55,281 nucleotides of DNA from positions 1 through 55,281 of the forward strand of contig NZ_JAKSYC010000181.1 of the NCBI RefSeq assembly GCF_022829585.1, written 5' to 3'. Source of the stretch: Methylobacterium sp. J-026. Its GTDB lineage: Bacteria > Pseudomonadota > Alphaproteobacteria > Rhizobiales > Beijerinckiaceae. Numbering within the stretch: position 1 is the stretch's first letter; each line of letters begins with the position of its first letter. The notes beneath the pieces were generated by a model, which was not told the DNA's origin, searched no databases, and worked only from the letters and a program-made list of their open reading frames with translations. Made by a program: the position numbers and the translations under genes. Below, piece after piece: positions 29,198-42,390 of the stretch.

Positions 29198-29215
29198 CCG
29201 GGGCCGCGGCCCCGG
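29198..29215. terminator. GC-rich palindrome between the MCP gene and rarD
   Basis: CCGGGGCC-GC-GGCCCCGG is a perfect palindrome 43 bases after the MCP stop. It can form a strong hairpin but has no T-tract. A transcription end is plausible. Confidence 0.35.
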
Positions 29216-29264
29216 GCTAAAGCCCCGGCACCCGGCTGCCCGCCGGGCCGGCCGGGAGAAACCC

Positions 29265-30161
29265 GTGGGCCTCGTCTACGCGCTCGCCGCCTACCTCAGC
29301 TGGGGCCTCCTGGTCCCGTTGCATTTCCGGCTGCTCGGCGCCTACAGCCCGAACCACATCCTGGCCGAGCGGATCGTCTGGTCGAGCCTGTTCGCCGGTA
29401 CGCTGGCGCTGGTGCTCGCGGCGCGCCACCGCCTCAACCTGCCGCTGCCCCTGCGGCCACGCCACGCCCTGCTGCTGCTCTCCGCGGCGATGATCGGCGT
29501 GAACTGGCTGCTCTACCTCTCCGCGGTCAGCAGCGGGCACCTGCTCGACGCGAGCCTCGGCTACTACATCAACCCCCTGGTCAGCGTGGCGCTGGGGCGG
29601 GTGGTGCTCGGCGAGCGCCTGCGGCCGATGCAGGCCGCGGCGGTCGGCGTCGCGACGGCGGGCGTGGCCATCGCGGTGGTGTGGGCCGGCGAATTGCCGG
29701 TCCTGTCCCTGTCGCTGGCCGTGACCTTCGCCCTCTACGGGCTCGTCCGGAAGATCGTCGGGGTCGACGCGCTGGTCGGGTTCCTGGCCGAGACCCTGGT
29801 GCTCCTGCCGGCGGCGGTGGTGTGGCTGGCCCTGTCCCCGGAGCCGTTCCTGCCCGCGGAGACGGCGGGTCTCGCGCTCCTGATGCTCACGGGGCTCACC
29901 ACCGCCCTGCCGCTGATCTGGTTCGCCGCCGCCGCGGTGCGGCTGCGCCTGACCACCCTCGGGCTGCTGCAATACGTCGCCCCGACCTGCCTGCTCGGCC
30001 TCAGCGTGCTGGCCTTCGGCGAGCGGGTGGCGCCGCCGCGGGCGGCGATGCTCGCCCTGATCTGGGCGGCGCTCGCCCTCTACACGATCGACGCCCTGCG
30101 CGACCGCCGCAACGCCGCGCCCGCGCGGTTGCGATCGGATCCGGACGGGATGCGTGTATAA
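29265..30161 (+). CDS. rarD: RarD-type EamA/DMT transporter
   Basis: Inner-membrane drug/metabolite-superfamily permease of 298 residues with about ten helices in two EamA repeats. RarD-like features are the start GLVYALAAYLSWGLLVPLHF, then NHILAERIVWSSLFAG, NWLLYLSAVSSGHLLDASLG (about 84-103) and YYINPLVSVALGRVVLGERL (about 104-123). The substrate of RarD proteins is not established. It starts with GTG and stands alone, followed 52 bases later by the hybrid kinase gene. Confidence 0.9.
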   Translation: MGLVYALAAYLSWGLLVPLHFRLLGAYSPNHILAERIVWSSLFAGTLALVLAARHRLNLPLPLRPRHALLLLSAAMIGVNWLLYLSAVSSGHLLDASLGYYINPLVSVALGRVVLGERLRPMQAAAVGVATAGVAIAVVWAGELPVLSLSLAVTFALYGLVRKIVGVDALVGFLAETLVLLPAAVVWLALSPEPFLPAETAGLALLMLTGLTTALPLIWFAAAAVRLRLTTLGLLQYVAPTCLLGLSVLAFGERVAPPRAAMLALIWAALALYTIDALRDRRNAAPARLRSDPDGMRV

Positions 30162-30213
30162 GGCATACCGGTACAGGGCCGCCGCGGGCGGATGAGGGGA
30201 TAGCGCTTAGCCG

Positions 30214-32600
<2,387 letters not shown>

Positions 32601-32604
<4 letters not shown>

Positions 32605-32882
32605 GCGACGAAGGCATCGATCCGAACAAGGCGGCGGCAATCCGCCTGCGGGCGCGGCTCGCCGTGGTGGAGCGGGCGGCGTGGTTCGGCCTCGTCCACG
32701 CCATGAAGACGCAGCCCGAAGAGACCGAGGCCTACATCGCCTCCGAGCGGGCGCGTTGCGCGGAGGGGTTTGGCGGCACCGCCTGGGCCAAGGATCTCAC
32801 CGACGCCGAGCGGAAGATGCTCGGCGCGGAGGTCGATGCCGGGCTGGCACAGCTGATCGAGGATGCCCGCGGGGAGGTGTGA
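32601..32882 (+). CDS. Small protein translationally coupled to the hybrid kinase
   Basis: The 93-residue acidic, mostly helical cytoplasmic protein begins in an ATGA overlap with the kinase stop. Two amphipathic regions are seen, RLRARLAVVERAAWFGLVHA (about 16-35) and MLGAEVDAGLAQLIEDARGE (about 73-92). No family was recognised; it has no HPt-type histidine motif that I can identify. The coupling suggests it works with, or is co-regulated with, the kinase. Confidence 0.7.
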
Positions 32883-32997
32883 GACGGCCCCTCATCGCGG
32901 GCTGGATGCCGCGCTGAGGGATTTGGTGTGTTGATACTGCAGAACGATGGGATGCGGTGGGCGATCCTGGAGCCACGTCGTCGTAAGCGTCTTCGGC

Positions 32998-33147
32998 ATG
33001 TCGGAACGACCAAGAATCGAGCATGCCATCCAGATCCTTGCTGGACGCGAAGTCGTGTTCAACACGGTGCCGGAATTCTACGATCGGTTCGAGGGCAAGG
33101 TGATACGCTTCGCGCCAGACAAGTGGTTCTTCCTGGCGCCGAACTGA
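32998..33147 (+). CDS. Possible short hypothetical protein
   Basis: Short reading frame of 49 residues from ATG 32998 (66 from the ATG at 32947), containing IQILAGREVVFNTVPEFYDR and ending VIRFAPDKWFFLAPN. Its amino-acid make-up looks protein-like and its DNA is less GC-rich than the neighbours. No ribosome site and no family were seen. It may be a remnant of a longer gene. Confidence 0.35.
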   Translation: MSERPRIEHAIQILAGREVVFNTVPEFYDRFEGKVIRFAPDKWFFLAPN

Positions 33148-33168
33148 CAAGTCCCGCGTGCGCAAATT

Positions 33169-34200
33169 CTAAACTTGAACGCCCCGAAACACGTCACCCC
33201 AAGCCGGCGGCAAACCCGTCGAGGCCAGTGGCGACGCCACCGCATGACCCGGCAGCCGCGTGGCGCAAAAAACCCCCCGCGCCACCGCCCGCGCCAGCAC
33301 CCGCGCGGCGGCATCGCCCAGCCGCGCGAGATCCGGCACCGAATCAGCCAGCGGCACGGCGCCGGTGGCCGCGGCAAACACCAGATCGCCGTCCAGCGGC
33401 GTATGCGCCGGCACGAGGGCGCGGGCGAGGCCGTCCTGGGCCGCCACCGCGAGGCGGCGGCATTGCGCCTTGGTCAGCGCCGCGTCGGTCGCCACCACGG
33501 CGAGCGTCGTTGCGGCGCCCGGCAGCGTCCGGGCCGGGAAGGCGAGGGCATCGTCCGGTACCCGGGCCGGCGAGCCCAGGCCGCCGAATTCTTCCGCCTG
33601 TTCGAACGGCGCCGCCCAGAAATGCGGCCCGTCGCCAATCGTCGCGTTGCCGAAGGCGTTGACGGCCACGAGCGCCCCGACCCGGAAGCCAGTGCCCGCC
33701 ACCAGGGCCGAGGCCGAGCCGATCCCGCCCTTCAGGCGCCCGGTGCGGGCCCCGGTCCCGGCCCCCACGGAGCCCAGATCGAAATCCACGGCCGCCGCCG
33801 CGGCCGCCGCGAAACCCAGTTCGCGATAGGGCGGGTAGCGGCCCCAGGCCTTGTCGCCGCCGTTCAGGAGATCGAACAGAATCGCGCCCGGCACGATCGG
33901 CACGCGCATGGTGCCCACCGGAAAGCCCCGCCCGGCCTCGGCGAGCCACGCGGTCACGCCGGCCGCCGCGTCGAGCCCGAAGGCCGAGCCGCCCGAGAGC
34001 ACCAGCGCGTCGATCCGCTCCACGGTGCGTTCGGGATCGAGCAGATCGGTCTCGCGGGTACCGGGCCCGCCGCCACGCACATCGACGGAGGCGACCACCG
34101 GCGCGTCGAACAGGATCGCGGTGACGCCGCTGGCAAGCATGAGGTCGCTGGCGTGGCCGACCCGCAGGCCGGGAATGTCCGTGATGCGATTGCGCAGCAT
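33169..34200 (-). CDS. P1 (DmpA/BapA-like) family peptidase
   Basis: Self-processing N-terminal-nucleophile aminopeptidase of 343 residues, of the family that includes DmpA and beta-aminopeptidases. Recognisable segments are ITDIPGLRVGHASD at the start, ASVDVRGGGPGTRETDLLDP (about 35-54), LVLSGGSAFGLDAAAGVTAW (about 65-84), and VNAFGNATIGDGP before the expected cleavage region. The ATG at 34200 is chosen because upstream codons look non-coding and overlap the promoter of the divergent dehydrogenase gene. The natural substrate is unknown; members act on D-amino-acid amides or beta-peptides. Confidence 0.88.
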   Translation of the reverse strand: MLRNRITDIPGLRVGHASDLMLASGVTAILFDAPVVASVDVRGGGPGTRETDLLDPERTVERIDALVLSGGSAFGLDAAAGVTAWLAEAGRGFPVGTMRVPIVPGAILFDLLNGGDKAWGRYPPYRELGFAAAAAAAVDFDLGSVGAGTGARTGRLKGGIGSASALVAGTGFRVGALVAVNAFGNATIGDGPHFWAAPFEQAEEFGGLGSPARVPDDALAFPARTLPGAATTLAVVATDAALTKAQCRRLAVAAQDGLARALVPAHTPLDGDLVFAAATGAVPLADSVPDLARLGDAAARVLARAVARGVFCATRLPGHAVASPLASTGLPPAWGDVFRGVQV

Positions 34201-34309
34201 GGCCCGACCTTGCCATGCCCGGAGATCGGCGCAAATCCGGTCGGCGCCGTTGACCGCCGGTCGGGGTTCCCCGGTTGCGCGGGCGGCAGACGGAATCGAG
34301 GAGCACGCC

Positions 34310-35179
34310 ATGGACGTCGGATTCATCGGGATGGGGCGGATGGGCCGGGGCATGGCCGCCAGCCTCGCGCGGGCCGGCCACCGGGTCCGGGCCTGGAACC
34401 GCACGCCGGCAGCGGCGCAGGGCATCGACGGAGTGACCCCGGTGGGCAGCGCCGCGGAGGCTTTTGCGGGCGACGCCGTGATCACCATGCTGGCGGACGA
34501 CGCGGCGCTCGAGGCCGTGATCGTGGCCGGCGGCCTGCTTGACCGGCCGGAGCGCCCGGGCCTGCATATCGGCATGAGCACCGTCTCGGTGGCGCTCGCC
34601 AAGCAGCTCGCGGCCGTGCACGACCGGGCGGGCGTCCCCTACATTTCGGCGCCGGTCTTCGGGCGACCGGACGTGGCGGAGGCCGGCAAACTCAACATCG
34701 TGGCCGCCGGGGCTGCGGAGCTGATTGACCGGGCCGGCCCGCTGCTCGACGCCATGGGCGCCAAGACCTGGCGGTTCGGGGACGATCCGGTGCGGGCGAA
34801 CGCCGTCAAGCTGGCCGGCAACTTCATGCTGATCTCGGCGATCGAGGCCATGGGCGAGGCCTGCGCCCTCACCGAGGGCCACGGAGTCGCGGGCGCCGAC
34901 TTCCTCGACCTGATGACCAGCACCCTGTTCGCCTCGCCGGTCTACAAGGGCTATGGCGCCTCGATCGCCCAGAACCGCTACGAGCCGCCGGGCTTCATCC
35001 TCAAGCTCGGGGCCAAGGACGTGCGCCTCGCGCTCCAGGCCGCCGAGGGCGCGGGCGTGCCGATGCCCTTCGCCAGCGTCCTGCGCGACGGCCTGATCGA
35101 GGCGATCAGCCACGGCGACGGCGAGAAGGACCTCGCCGCCCTGGCGCGCGTCTCCGCCCGGCGCGCGGGGCGGGGCTGA
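34310..35179 (+). CDS. NAD-binding beta-hydroxyacid dehydrogenase (HIBADH family)
   Basis: Cytoplasmic oxidoreductase of 289 residues related to 3-hydroxyisobutyrate and tartronate semialdehyde reductases. The Rossmann motif is VGFIGMGRMGRGMAASLARA, the substrate loop is APVFGRPDVAEAGKLNIVAA (the family usually has SGG there; here FGRP, so specificity is unclear), and the catalytic Lys is in NAVKLAGNFML (about 161-171). AGGAG lies before the ATG. It is divergent from the P1 peptidase and converges on the S49 peptidase gene, 11 bases apart. Confidence 0.9.
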   Translation: MDVGFIGMGRMGRGMAASLARAGHRVRAWNRTPAAAQGIDGVTPVGSAAEAFAGDAVITMLADDAALEAVIVAGGLLDRPERPGLHIGMSTVSVALAKQLAAVHDRAGVPYISAPVFGRPDVAEAGKLNIVAAGAAELIDRAGPLLDAMGAKTWRFGDDPVRANAVKLAGNFMLISAIEAMGEACALTEGHGVAGADFLDLMTSTLFASPVYKGYGASIAQNRYEPPGFILKLGAKDVRLALQAAEGAGVPMPFASVLRDGLIEAISHGDGEKDLAALARVSARRAGRG

Positions 35180-35190
35180 GACGCCCGCGC

Positions 35191-36042
35191 CTAGAGACCG
35201 AACCGGCCGAAGGCGGCGCGCTCCTCCAACGCGGCCAGGGCATCCGCGGCAATCCCGCCCGGCGCCCCACCCCGGCGCAGAAGGCGGGCGACCAGCCCGC
35301 CCCGCGCCTCCGCCACGAGGCGCAGGTCGACCGTCTCGCCAAAGCGCGCGCGCATCGTCGTGCGGAGGTCGCCCAGGGCGTCGATGAGGCCGAGCGGCAG
35401 CGCCTGCCGGCCGGTCCAGACCGCCCCGGTGAACAGGTTCTCGGTCGGAGACAGGGTCGGGCGCCGGGCGGTGACGAGGCCGGTGAACAGGTCCTGGATG
35501 TCGGCCTGGATGCGCTTCAGCCGCTCCACATCCGCCGGGTCCTCGGGGCGGAACGGGTCGAGCATGGACTTCGCCTCGCCCTGCGTGTGCACCCGGCGCT
35601 CGACGCCGAGCTTCTCCAGGAGGCCGTGGAAGCCGAACCCGGCGGACACGACCCCGATCGAGCCGACGATCGAGGTCGGGTCGGCGACGATCTCGTCGGC
35701 CGCGCAGGCGATCATGTAGCCGCCCGAGGCCGCGACATCCTCCACGAAGGCGATCACCGGCAGGCTTTTTTCCGCGGCCAGCGCCCGGATCCGGCGGTGG
35801 ATCAGGTGCGACTGCGCGGGCGCGCCGCCGGGCGAGTTGATCACGATCGCCACGGCCTTGACCCCGGGCATCCCGAAGGCCCGCTCCAGGCTGCCCGCCA
35901 CGCTGGCGATCGAGAGGCCCGGGCGGATCGGCGAGACCGCCCCGATCGTGCCGGAGAGCCGGACCACGGCGACCCGCGGGCGCCGGTTCCGGAACCGGCG
36001 CGGCAGGAGGGCCCGGAATGTGTCGGGGAACGCGAAGGGCAT
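35191..36042 (-). CDS. S49-family serine peptidase, short SppA/SohB type
   Basis: Ser/Lys-dyad peptidase of 283 residues, the single-domain form of signal-peptide peptidase A. It shows VAVVRLSGTIG near the N-terminus, VAIVINSPGGAPAQSHLIHR (about 65-84), the nucleophile Ser in VAASGGYMIACAADEI (about 107-122) and the general-base Lys in THTQGEAKSMLDPF-like context (QGEAKSMLDPF, about 155-165). No clear transmembrane anchor is seen, so it may be cytosolic or peripheral. The frame stays open 81 codons upstream, but that part is low-complexity and overlaps the divergent gene's promoter, so ATG 36042 is preferred. Confidence 0.9.
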   Translation of the reverse strand: MPFAFPDTFRALLPRRFRNRRPRVAVVRLSGTIGAVSPIRPGLSIASVAGSLERAFGMPGVKAVAIVINSPGGAPAQSHLIHRRIRALAAEKSLPVIAFVEDVAASGGYMIACAADEIVADPTSIVGSIGVVSAGFGFHGLLEKLGVERRVHTQGEAKSMLDPFRPEDPADVERLKRIQADIQDLFTGLVTARRPTLSPTENLFTGAVWTGRQALPLGLIDALGDLRTTMRARFGETVDLRLVAEARGGLVARLLRRGGAPGGIAADALAALEERAAFGRFGL

Positions 36043-36284
36043 GGAGATCTGGCGCGGGCTCGTCGGGGGCCCGGGCGGCGAACGGCCCGGGCGGGGCATC
36101 GGGAAACTGGGCGTTCCGCCCCGGGGCGCAAGGGCGGTGCGGCGGCGGGCCGGGGCGGGTTTTCGATCTGCGCAGTCATGACCGGCGAACCGTTGGCCGA
36201 CCTTGGCCGTTTCTGCCCGCGGCGCGAGCCTCGTGCCGGCCCGGATCCGCAGGATCGTCCGGGCGCCACCACGGGAGAGAGACA

Positions 36285-36593
36285 ATGCGACCCTGGCCTA
36301 TCCTGGTCCTCCTTGCCGCCCTGATCGGCGGGCTGGCGGGGGTGCCCGCACGTGCGGCCCCCCTTCCGGTCCCGGTCACCGCCGCGGCCGCCGCACCCGC
36401 CCCGGCGGTGCAGCTGGCCCGCTGGCACTACCGGCGCCACTGGCACCGGCGCCATCACGGGCGGCGCCACTGGCATCACCGCCGCCACCGTCACCACTGG
36501 CATCGCCATCACGGGCACCGCCTTCATCACGTCCGCCCGCATCACGCCCGGCCCGGCCGCGCCGTCGGCCACCGGAACCTCACGTTCTACTGA
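36285..36593 (+). CDS. Histidine-rich secreted protein
   Basis: The 102-residue protein has a Sec signal peptide (LVLLAALIGGLAGVPARA, cleavage after ARA). After an Ala/Pro stretch the mature part is almost entirely His, Arg and Trp (for example HWHRRHHGRRHWHHRRHRHH) and ends NLTFY. Such repeats suggest periplasmic binding of nickel, zinc or copper. No family is recognised beyond generic His-rich proteins common in this lineage. GGGAGAGA precedes the ATG at 36285. A strong hairpin follows the stop. Confidence 0.75.
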   Translation: MRPWPILVLLAALIGGLAGVPARAAPLPVPVTAAAAAPAPAVQLARWHYRRHWHRRHHGRRHWHHRRHRHHWHRHHGHRLHHVRPHHARPGRAVGHRNLTFY

Positions 36594-36603
36594 GCCGACC
36601 GAC

Positions 36604-36635
36604 CCGCCGCCCGGCCCGGACAGGCCGGGAGGCGG
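36604..36635 (+). terminator. Strong hairpin after the His-rich gene
   Basis: CCGCC-G-CCCGGCC / GGCCGGG-A-GGCGG forms a 12-bp stem with one mismatch and a 6-base loop, 11 bases after the stop. There is no T-tract. It separates the His-rich gene from the gyrA promoter region. Confidence 0.5.
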
Positions 36636-36637
36636 CC

Positions 36638-36666
36638 TTGCGGGGGGCCTCGGAAAACTTTATTTA
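36638..36666 (+). promoter_or_regulatory. Candidate sigma-70 promoter of gyrA
   Basis: TTGCGG and TATTTA are separated by exactly 17 bases, in the only AT-rich patch before gyrA. The match is partial. The leader to the TTG start would be about 95 bases. Confidence 0.35.
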
Positions 36667-36768
36667 ACCGTCTGATATCACTGCTCTTCCGCGGGACCGT
36701 CCCGGCGCATCGCGCGTCGGTCGACGGCCGCGAGCACCGCCCATCCGGGCTTCAGAACGGAAATCGAC

Positions 36769-39519
<2,751 letters not shown>

Positions 39520-39580
39520 GGCCCCGGCCGTCTCACCCCGAGGTTCCGTCCGGCGCAAAAATGCTCTAGGCCGGGCCCCG

Positions 39581-40084
39581 ATGACCCGCACCGCCCTCTA
39601 TGCCGGCTCGTTCGATCCGGTCACGAACGGCCATCTCGACGTGGTCCGCCAAGCCTGCCGGCTGGTGGACCGCCTCGTGATCGCCATCGGCGTGCATCCC
39701 GGCAAGGCGCCGCTGTTCTCGGCCGAGGAGCGGGCCGCGCTCCTCACCGAGACCTGCGGACCGGTGGCTGCCGCGGAGGGCGCGACGCTCGAGATCGCCA
39801 CCTTCGACGATCTCGCCGTCTCGGCCGCCCGGCGCTGCGGCGCCGCGATCTTCATCCGCGGCCTGCGCGACGGCACGGATCTCGATTACGAGATGCAGCT
39901 CGCCGGCATGAACGGCGCCATGGCGCCGGAGGTGCAGACCGTGTTCCTGCCCGCCTCGACGCAGGCGCGGCCGATCACCGCGACGCTGGTGCGCCAGATC
40001 GCCGGCATGGGCGGGGACGTCTCGCCCTTCGTGCCCGCCGCCGTGGCCGCGCGCCTCCGGCAGCGCTTCGCCGCACAGTCCTGA
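39581..40084 (+). CDS. coaD: Phosphopantetheine adenylyltransferase
   Basis: Penultimate enzyme of coenzyme A synthesis, joining ATP and 4'-phosphopantetheine to give dephospho-CoA. It has 167 residues, the usual length. The nucleotidyltransferase motif is [20 protein letters not shown] (with NGHLD), followed by [20 protein letters not shown] (about 87-106) and [16 protein letters not shown]. It lies downstream of gyrA and 16 bases before an exported cyclophilin gene, an order I have seen in related alphaproteobacteria. Confidence 0.96.
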   Translation: MTRTALYAGSFDPVTNGHLDVVRQACRLVDRLVIAIGVHPGKAPLFSAEERAALLTETCGPVAAAEGATLEIATFDDLAVSAARRCGAAIFIRGLRDGTDLDYEMQLAGMNGAMAPEVQTVFLPASTQARPITATLVRQIAGMGGDVSPFVPAAVAARLRQRFAAQS

Positions 40085-40100
40085 ACCCGAAAGGCCTTCG

Positions 40101-40649
40101 ATGAACCGACGCCACGCCCTCCTCGCGCTCGCCCTGACGCTCGGCACCGCTACGGCGGCCCGCGCCGCCGACGCCAACACGGTCTATCTCCAGACCAAGG
40201 ATGGACGGATCACCATCGAGTTGCGTCCCGAACTCGCGCCCAAGCACGTCAAGCAGATCAAGACGCTGGTGAACCAGGGCTTCTACAACGGCCTGAAGTT
40301 CCACCGGGTGATCGACGGGTTCATGGCCCAGACCGGCGACCCGAAGGGCAACGGCACCGGCGGCTCCAGCCTGCCGAACATCCCGGCGGAGTTCTCGCAA
40401 TCGGCCCAGTTCCGCCGCGGCACGGTGGGCATGGCCCGCTCGCAGGATCCGAACTCGGCGAACTCGCAGTTCTTCATCTGCCTGGCCGACGCACCGAACC
40501 TGAACGGCCAGTACACGATCGTGGGCAACGTCACGGACGGACTCGACGTGCTCGACAAGATCAAGAAGGCCGCCCCCGGCGCGCCGGGGGGCTCCGTGCA
40601 GGACCCCGACAAGATCGTCAGCATGGCGATGGCCGAGAAGGCCAAGTAG
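40101..40649 (+). CDS. Exported cyclophilin-type peptidyl-prolyl isomerase
   Basis: Cyclophilin of 182 residues with an N-terminal signal (MNRRHALLALALTLGTATAA, cleavage near ARA), so likely periplasmic. The body shows LKFHRVIDGFMAQTGDPKGN (about 63-82), SANSQFFICLADAPNLNGQY and VGNVTDGLDVLDKI. The Arg of FHRVI, the FMAQTGD motif and QFFI are the usual active-site elements. It is the first of two cyclophilins here; the second (41235) lacks a signal peptide, giving a periplasmic and a cytoplasmic pair. GAAAGG precedes the ATG. Confidence 0.93.
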   Translation: MNRRHALLALALTLGTATAARAADANTVYLQTKDGRITIELRPELAPKHVKQIKTLVNQGFYNGLKFHRVIDGFMAQTGDPKGNGTGGSSLPNIPAEFSQSAQFRRGTVGMARSQDPNSANSQFFICLADAPNLNGQYTIVGNVTDGLDVLDKIKKAAPGAPGGSVQDPDKIVSMAMAEKAK

Positions 40650-40656
40650 AGGCTCG

Positions 40657-41154
40657 ATGCTGGGCCGGCGCGCCGCCTCGATCCTCCTGCTGACCTTCGC
40701 GCCGGCGGTCGCCAGGGCCTACGAGGGCGGGCCCTTCTATGGCTACGCCCTCGAACCCGGCGGCGCCTATCCCCTGAGCCTGCCGCAGACCCTGCGCGCC
40801 ACGATCGCGGTGCCGGTCTCCCGGGTGGCGACGAAGCCCGCCAACACCCTCGCCGAACTCTACCCGGCGCTCGCCGCCTGCTGGCAGGTGCCGGCCGGGC
40901 TCGGACGGCCGACACCTGAGTCCGACGACATCGAGATCACCCTCCGGCTGTCGCTGCGCCGCGACGGCAGCCTGATCGGGCCGCCGCGCGTCACCTACGC
41001 GGCCGGTGTCTCCGCGGATCAGCGGACCACCCTGGTGCGCGGCACCCTCGACGCGATGGCGCGCTGCACCCCGGCCCACATCACCCTGGGCCTCGGCCGC
41101 GCCATCGCCGGGCGGCCGGTGGCGCTGCGCTTCGTCTATCGCCCGCCGGCCTGA
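40657..41154 (+). CDS. Exported protein, TolA/TonB-C-like fold possible
   Basis: The 165-residue protein has a signal peptide (LGRRAASILLLTFAPAVARA). The mature part contains ALAACWQVPAG, then EITLRLSLRRDGSLIGPPRV (about 93-112) and a helix LVRGTLDAMARCTPAHITLG, an order reminiscent of the TolA/TonB C-terminal domain with two Cys that could form a disulfide. This is a pattern-based suggestion only. It lies 7 bases after the exported cyclophilin gene and before the cytoplasmic one, so co-transcription is likely. Confidence 0.75.
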   Translation: MLGRRAASILLLTFAPAVARAYEGGPFYGYALEPGGAYPLSLPQTLRATIAVPVSRVATKPANTLAELYPALAACWQVPAGLGRPTPESDDIEITLRLSLRRDGSLIGPPRVTYAAGVSADQRTTLVRGTLDAMARCTPAHITLGLGRAIAGRPVALRFVYRPPA

Positions 41155-41234
41155 GCGCCGGCGATCCCCTCACAGGCGCTGGCCGGATCCGGCGCGCGCC
41201 GATACAGTTCCCCCAACCGGAAAAGGATCGATCT

Positions 41235-41693
41235 ATGGCCGACAACGAGACCATCGTGCTGGAGACCACCAAGGGCCGCGTCGTGATCGCGCTGCGCCCC
41301 GACCTCGCCCCGGGTCACGTGGAGCGGATCAAGACCCTGGCTTCCCAGGGCTTCTACGACGGCGTGCCGTTCCACCGGGTGATCGAGAACTTCATGGCCC
41401 AGACCGGCGACCCGACCGGCACCGGCTCGGGCGGCTCGGAGCTCCCGGACCTGAAGGCCGAGTTCAACGCCGAGCCGCACGTGCGCGGCACCTGCTCGAT
41501 GGCGCGGACCAACTTCCCGCACTCGGCGAACTCGCAGTTCTTCATCTGCTTCGACGACGCGCGCTTCCTCGACAAGCAATACACCGTCTGGGGCAAGGTC
41601 GTGGAGGGCATGGACGTGGTCGACACGATCAACAAGGGCGAGCCGCCGCGCTCCCCGGACAAGATCGTGAAGGCGACGATCGGCGCGGCCTGA
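41235..41693 (+). CDS. ppiB: Cytoplasmic cyclophilin-type peptidyl-prolyl isomerase
   Basis: Cyclophilin of 152 residues without signal peptide. It shows VPFHRVIENFMAQTGDPTGT (about 44-63), HSANSQFFICFDDARFLDKQ (about 94-113) and WGKVVEGMDVVDTI. It is clearly related to the exported cyclophilin at 40101 and both keep FHRVI, FMAQTGD and QFFI. AAAGGA precedes the ATG at 41235. A 9-bp hairpin follows the stop. Confidence 0.93.
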   Translation: MADNETIVLETTKGRVVIALRPDLAPGHVERIKTLASQGFYDGVPFHRVIENFMAQTGDPTGTGSGGSELPDLKAEFNAEPHVRGTCSMARTNFPHSANSQFFICFDDARFLDKQYTVWGKVVEGMDVVDTINKGEPPRSPDKIVKATIGAA

Positions 41694-41700
41694 GCCTCGA

Positions 41701-41728
41701 ATCGCCCGCTCGATCACGCGCGGGCGAT
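41701..41728. terminator. Hairpin between ppiB and convergent mobA
   Basis: ATCGCCCGC / GCGGGCGAT is a perfect 9-bp inverted repeat with a 10-base loop, 7 bases after the ppiB stop. It has no T-tract and lies between converging genes, so it may act both ways. Confidence 0.45.
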
Positions 41729-41774
41729 CTCACCCCTCTGCATCCTGGCCTGAGGCCTCGGATGGGATACCGCC

Positions 41775-42386
41775 TCAAACGCCGGCTGTGAGACTGATGG
41801 CCTCCGCCGCCGCCAGATCCTCCGGCGTGTTGATGTTCAGGAACGGGTCCACGGGCTCGGCCGGCCAGGACGCCGAAGCCGCCCCGTGGCGGGCGATGAA
41901 CGCGCCGACGCGCCGCTCGCCCTGTTCGAGATAGGTCCGCAAAGCGCCGCGCAGGGCCGCCGGCCAGAGCGCGATCGTGTAGTGCTGCCGCGCCCCGGAC
42001 GCCGCCAGCGCGATGCCGGCCTCAGGCGCGACCGCCGAAAGCCGCGTCACGAGATCGGCCGGCAGGAAGGGCGTATCGCCCGAGACGCTGATCACCCGCG
42101 CGATGCCGCTTTCTGCGGCGTGATCCAGCCCGGCGAGGATGCCGGCGAGCGGCCCGGGCGTCCCCGGCAGGGGATCCGGCAGGACCGGCCCTGGGAATCC
42201 GGAAAACCGCGCCGGATCGCCGTTGGCGCTGAGCGCCAGGCCCGCCGCGCATTGCGGCTCAAGCCGCGCGACGACGTGCTCCAGCAGGGTCCGGCCGCCG
42301 AGCCGGAGCAGGGGTTTGTCGCCCCCGCCCATGCGCCGGCCGAGGCCGCCGGCGAGGATCAGACCCAGGATCGGCGGGCGGTCCAA
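41775..42386 (-). CDS. mobA: Molybdenum cofactor guanylyltransferase
   Basis: GTP-dependent enzyme that converts molybdopterin cofactor to the guanine dinucleotide form used by DMSO-reductase-type enzymes such as some formate dehydrogenases. The 203 residues start LDRPPILGLILAGGLGRRMG, with the nucleotide-binding LAGGLGRRMGGGDKPLL and later SVSGDTPFLPADL (about 95-107) and DPFLNINTPEDL at the C-terminus. No ATG is available; the TTG at 42386, four bases after the mrp stop, is the best start. It appears to be co-transcribed with mrp. Confidence 0.92.
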   Translation of the reverse strand: MDRPPILGLILAGGLGRRMGGGDKPLLRLGGRTLLEHVVARLEPQCAAGLALSANGDPARFSGFPGPVLPDPLPGTPGPLAGILAGLDHAAESGIARVISVSGDTPFLPADLVTRLSAVAPEAGIALAASGARQHYTIALWPAALRGALRTYLEQGERRVGAFIARHGAASASWPAEPVDPFLNINTPEDLAAAEAISLTAGV

Positions 42387-42390
42387 ACGA

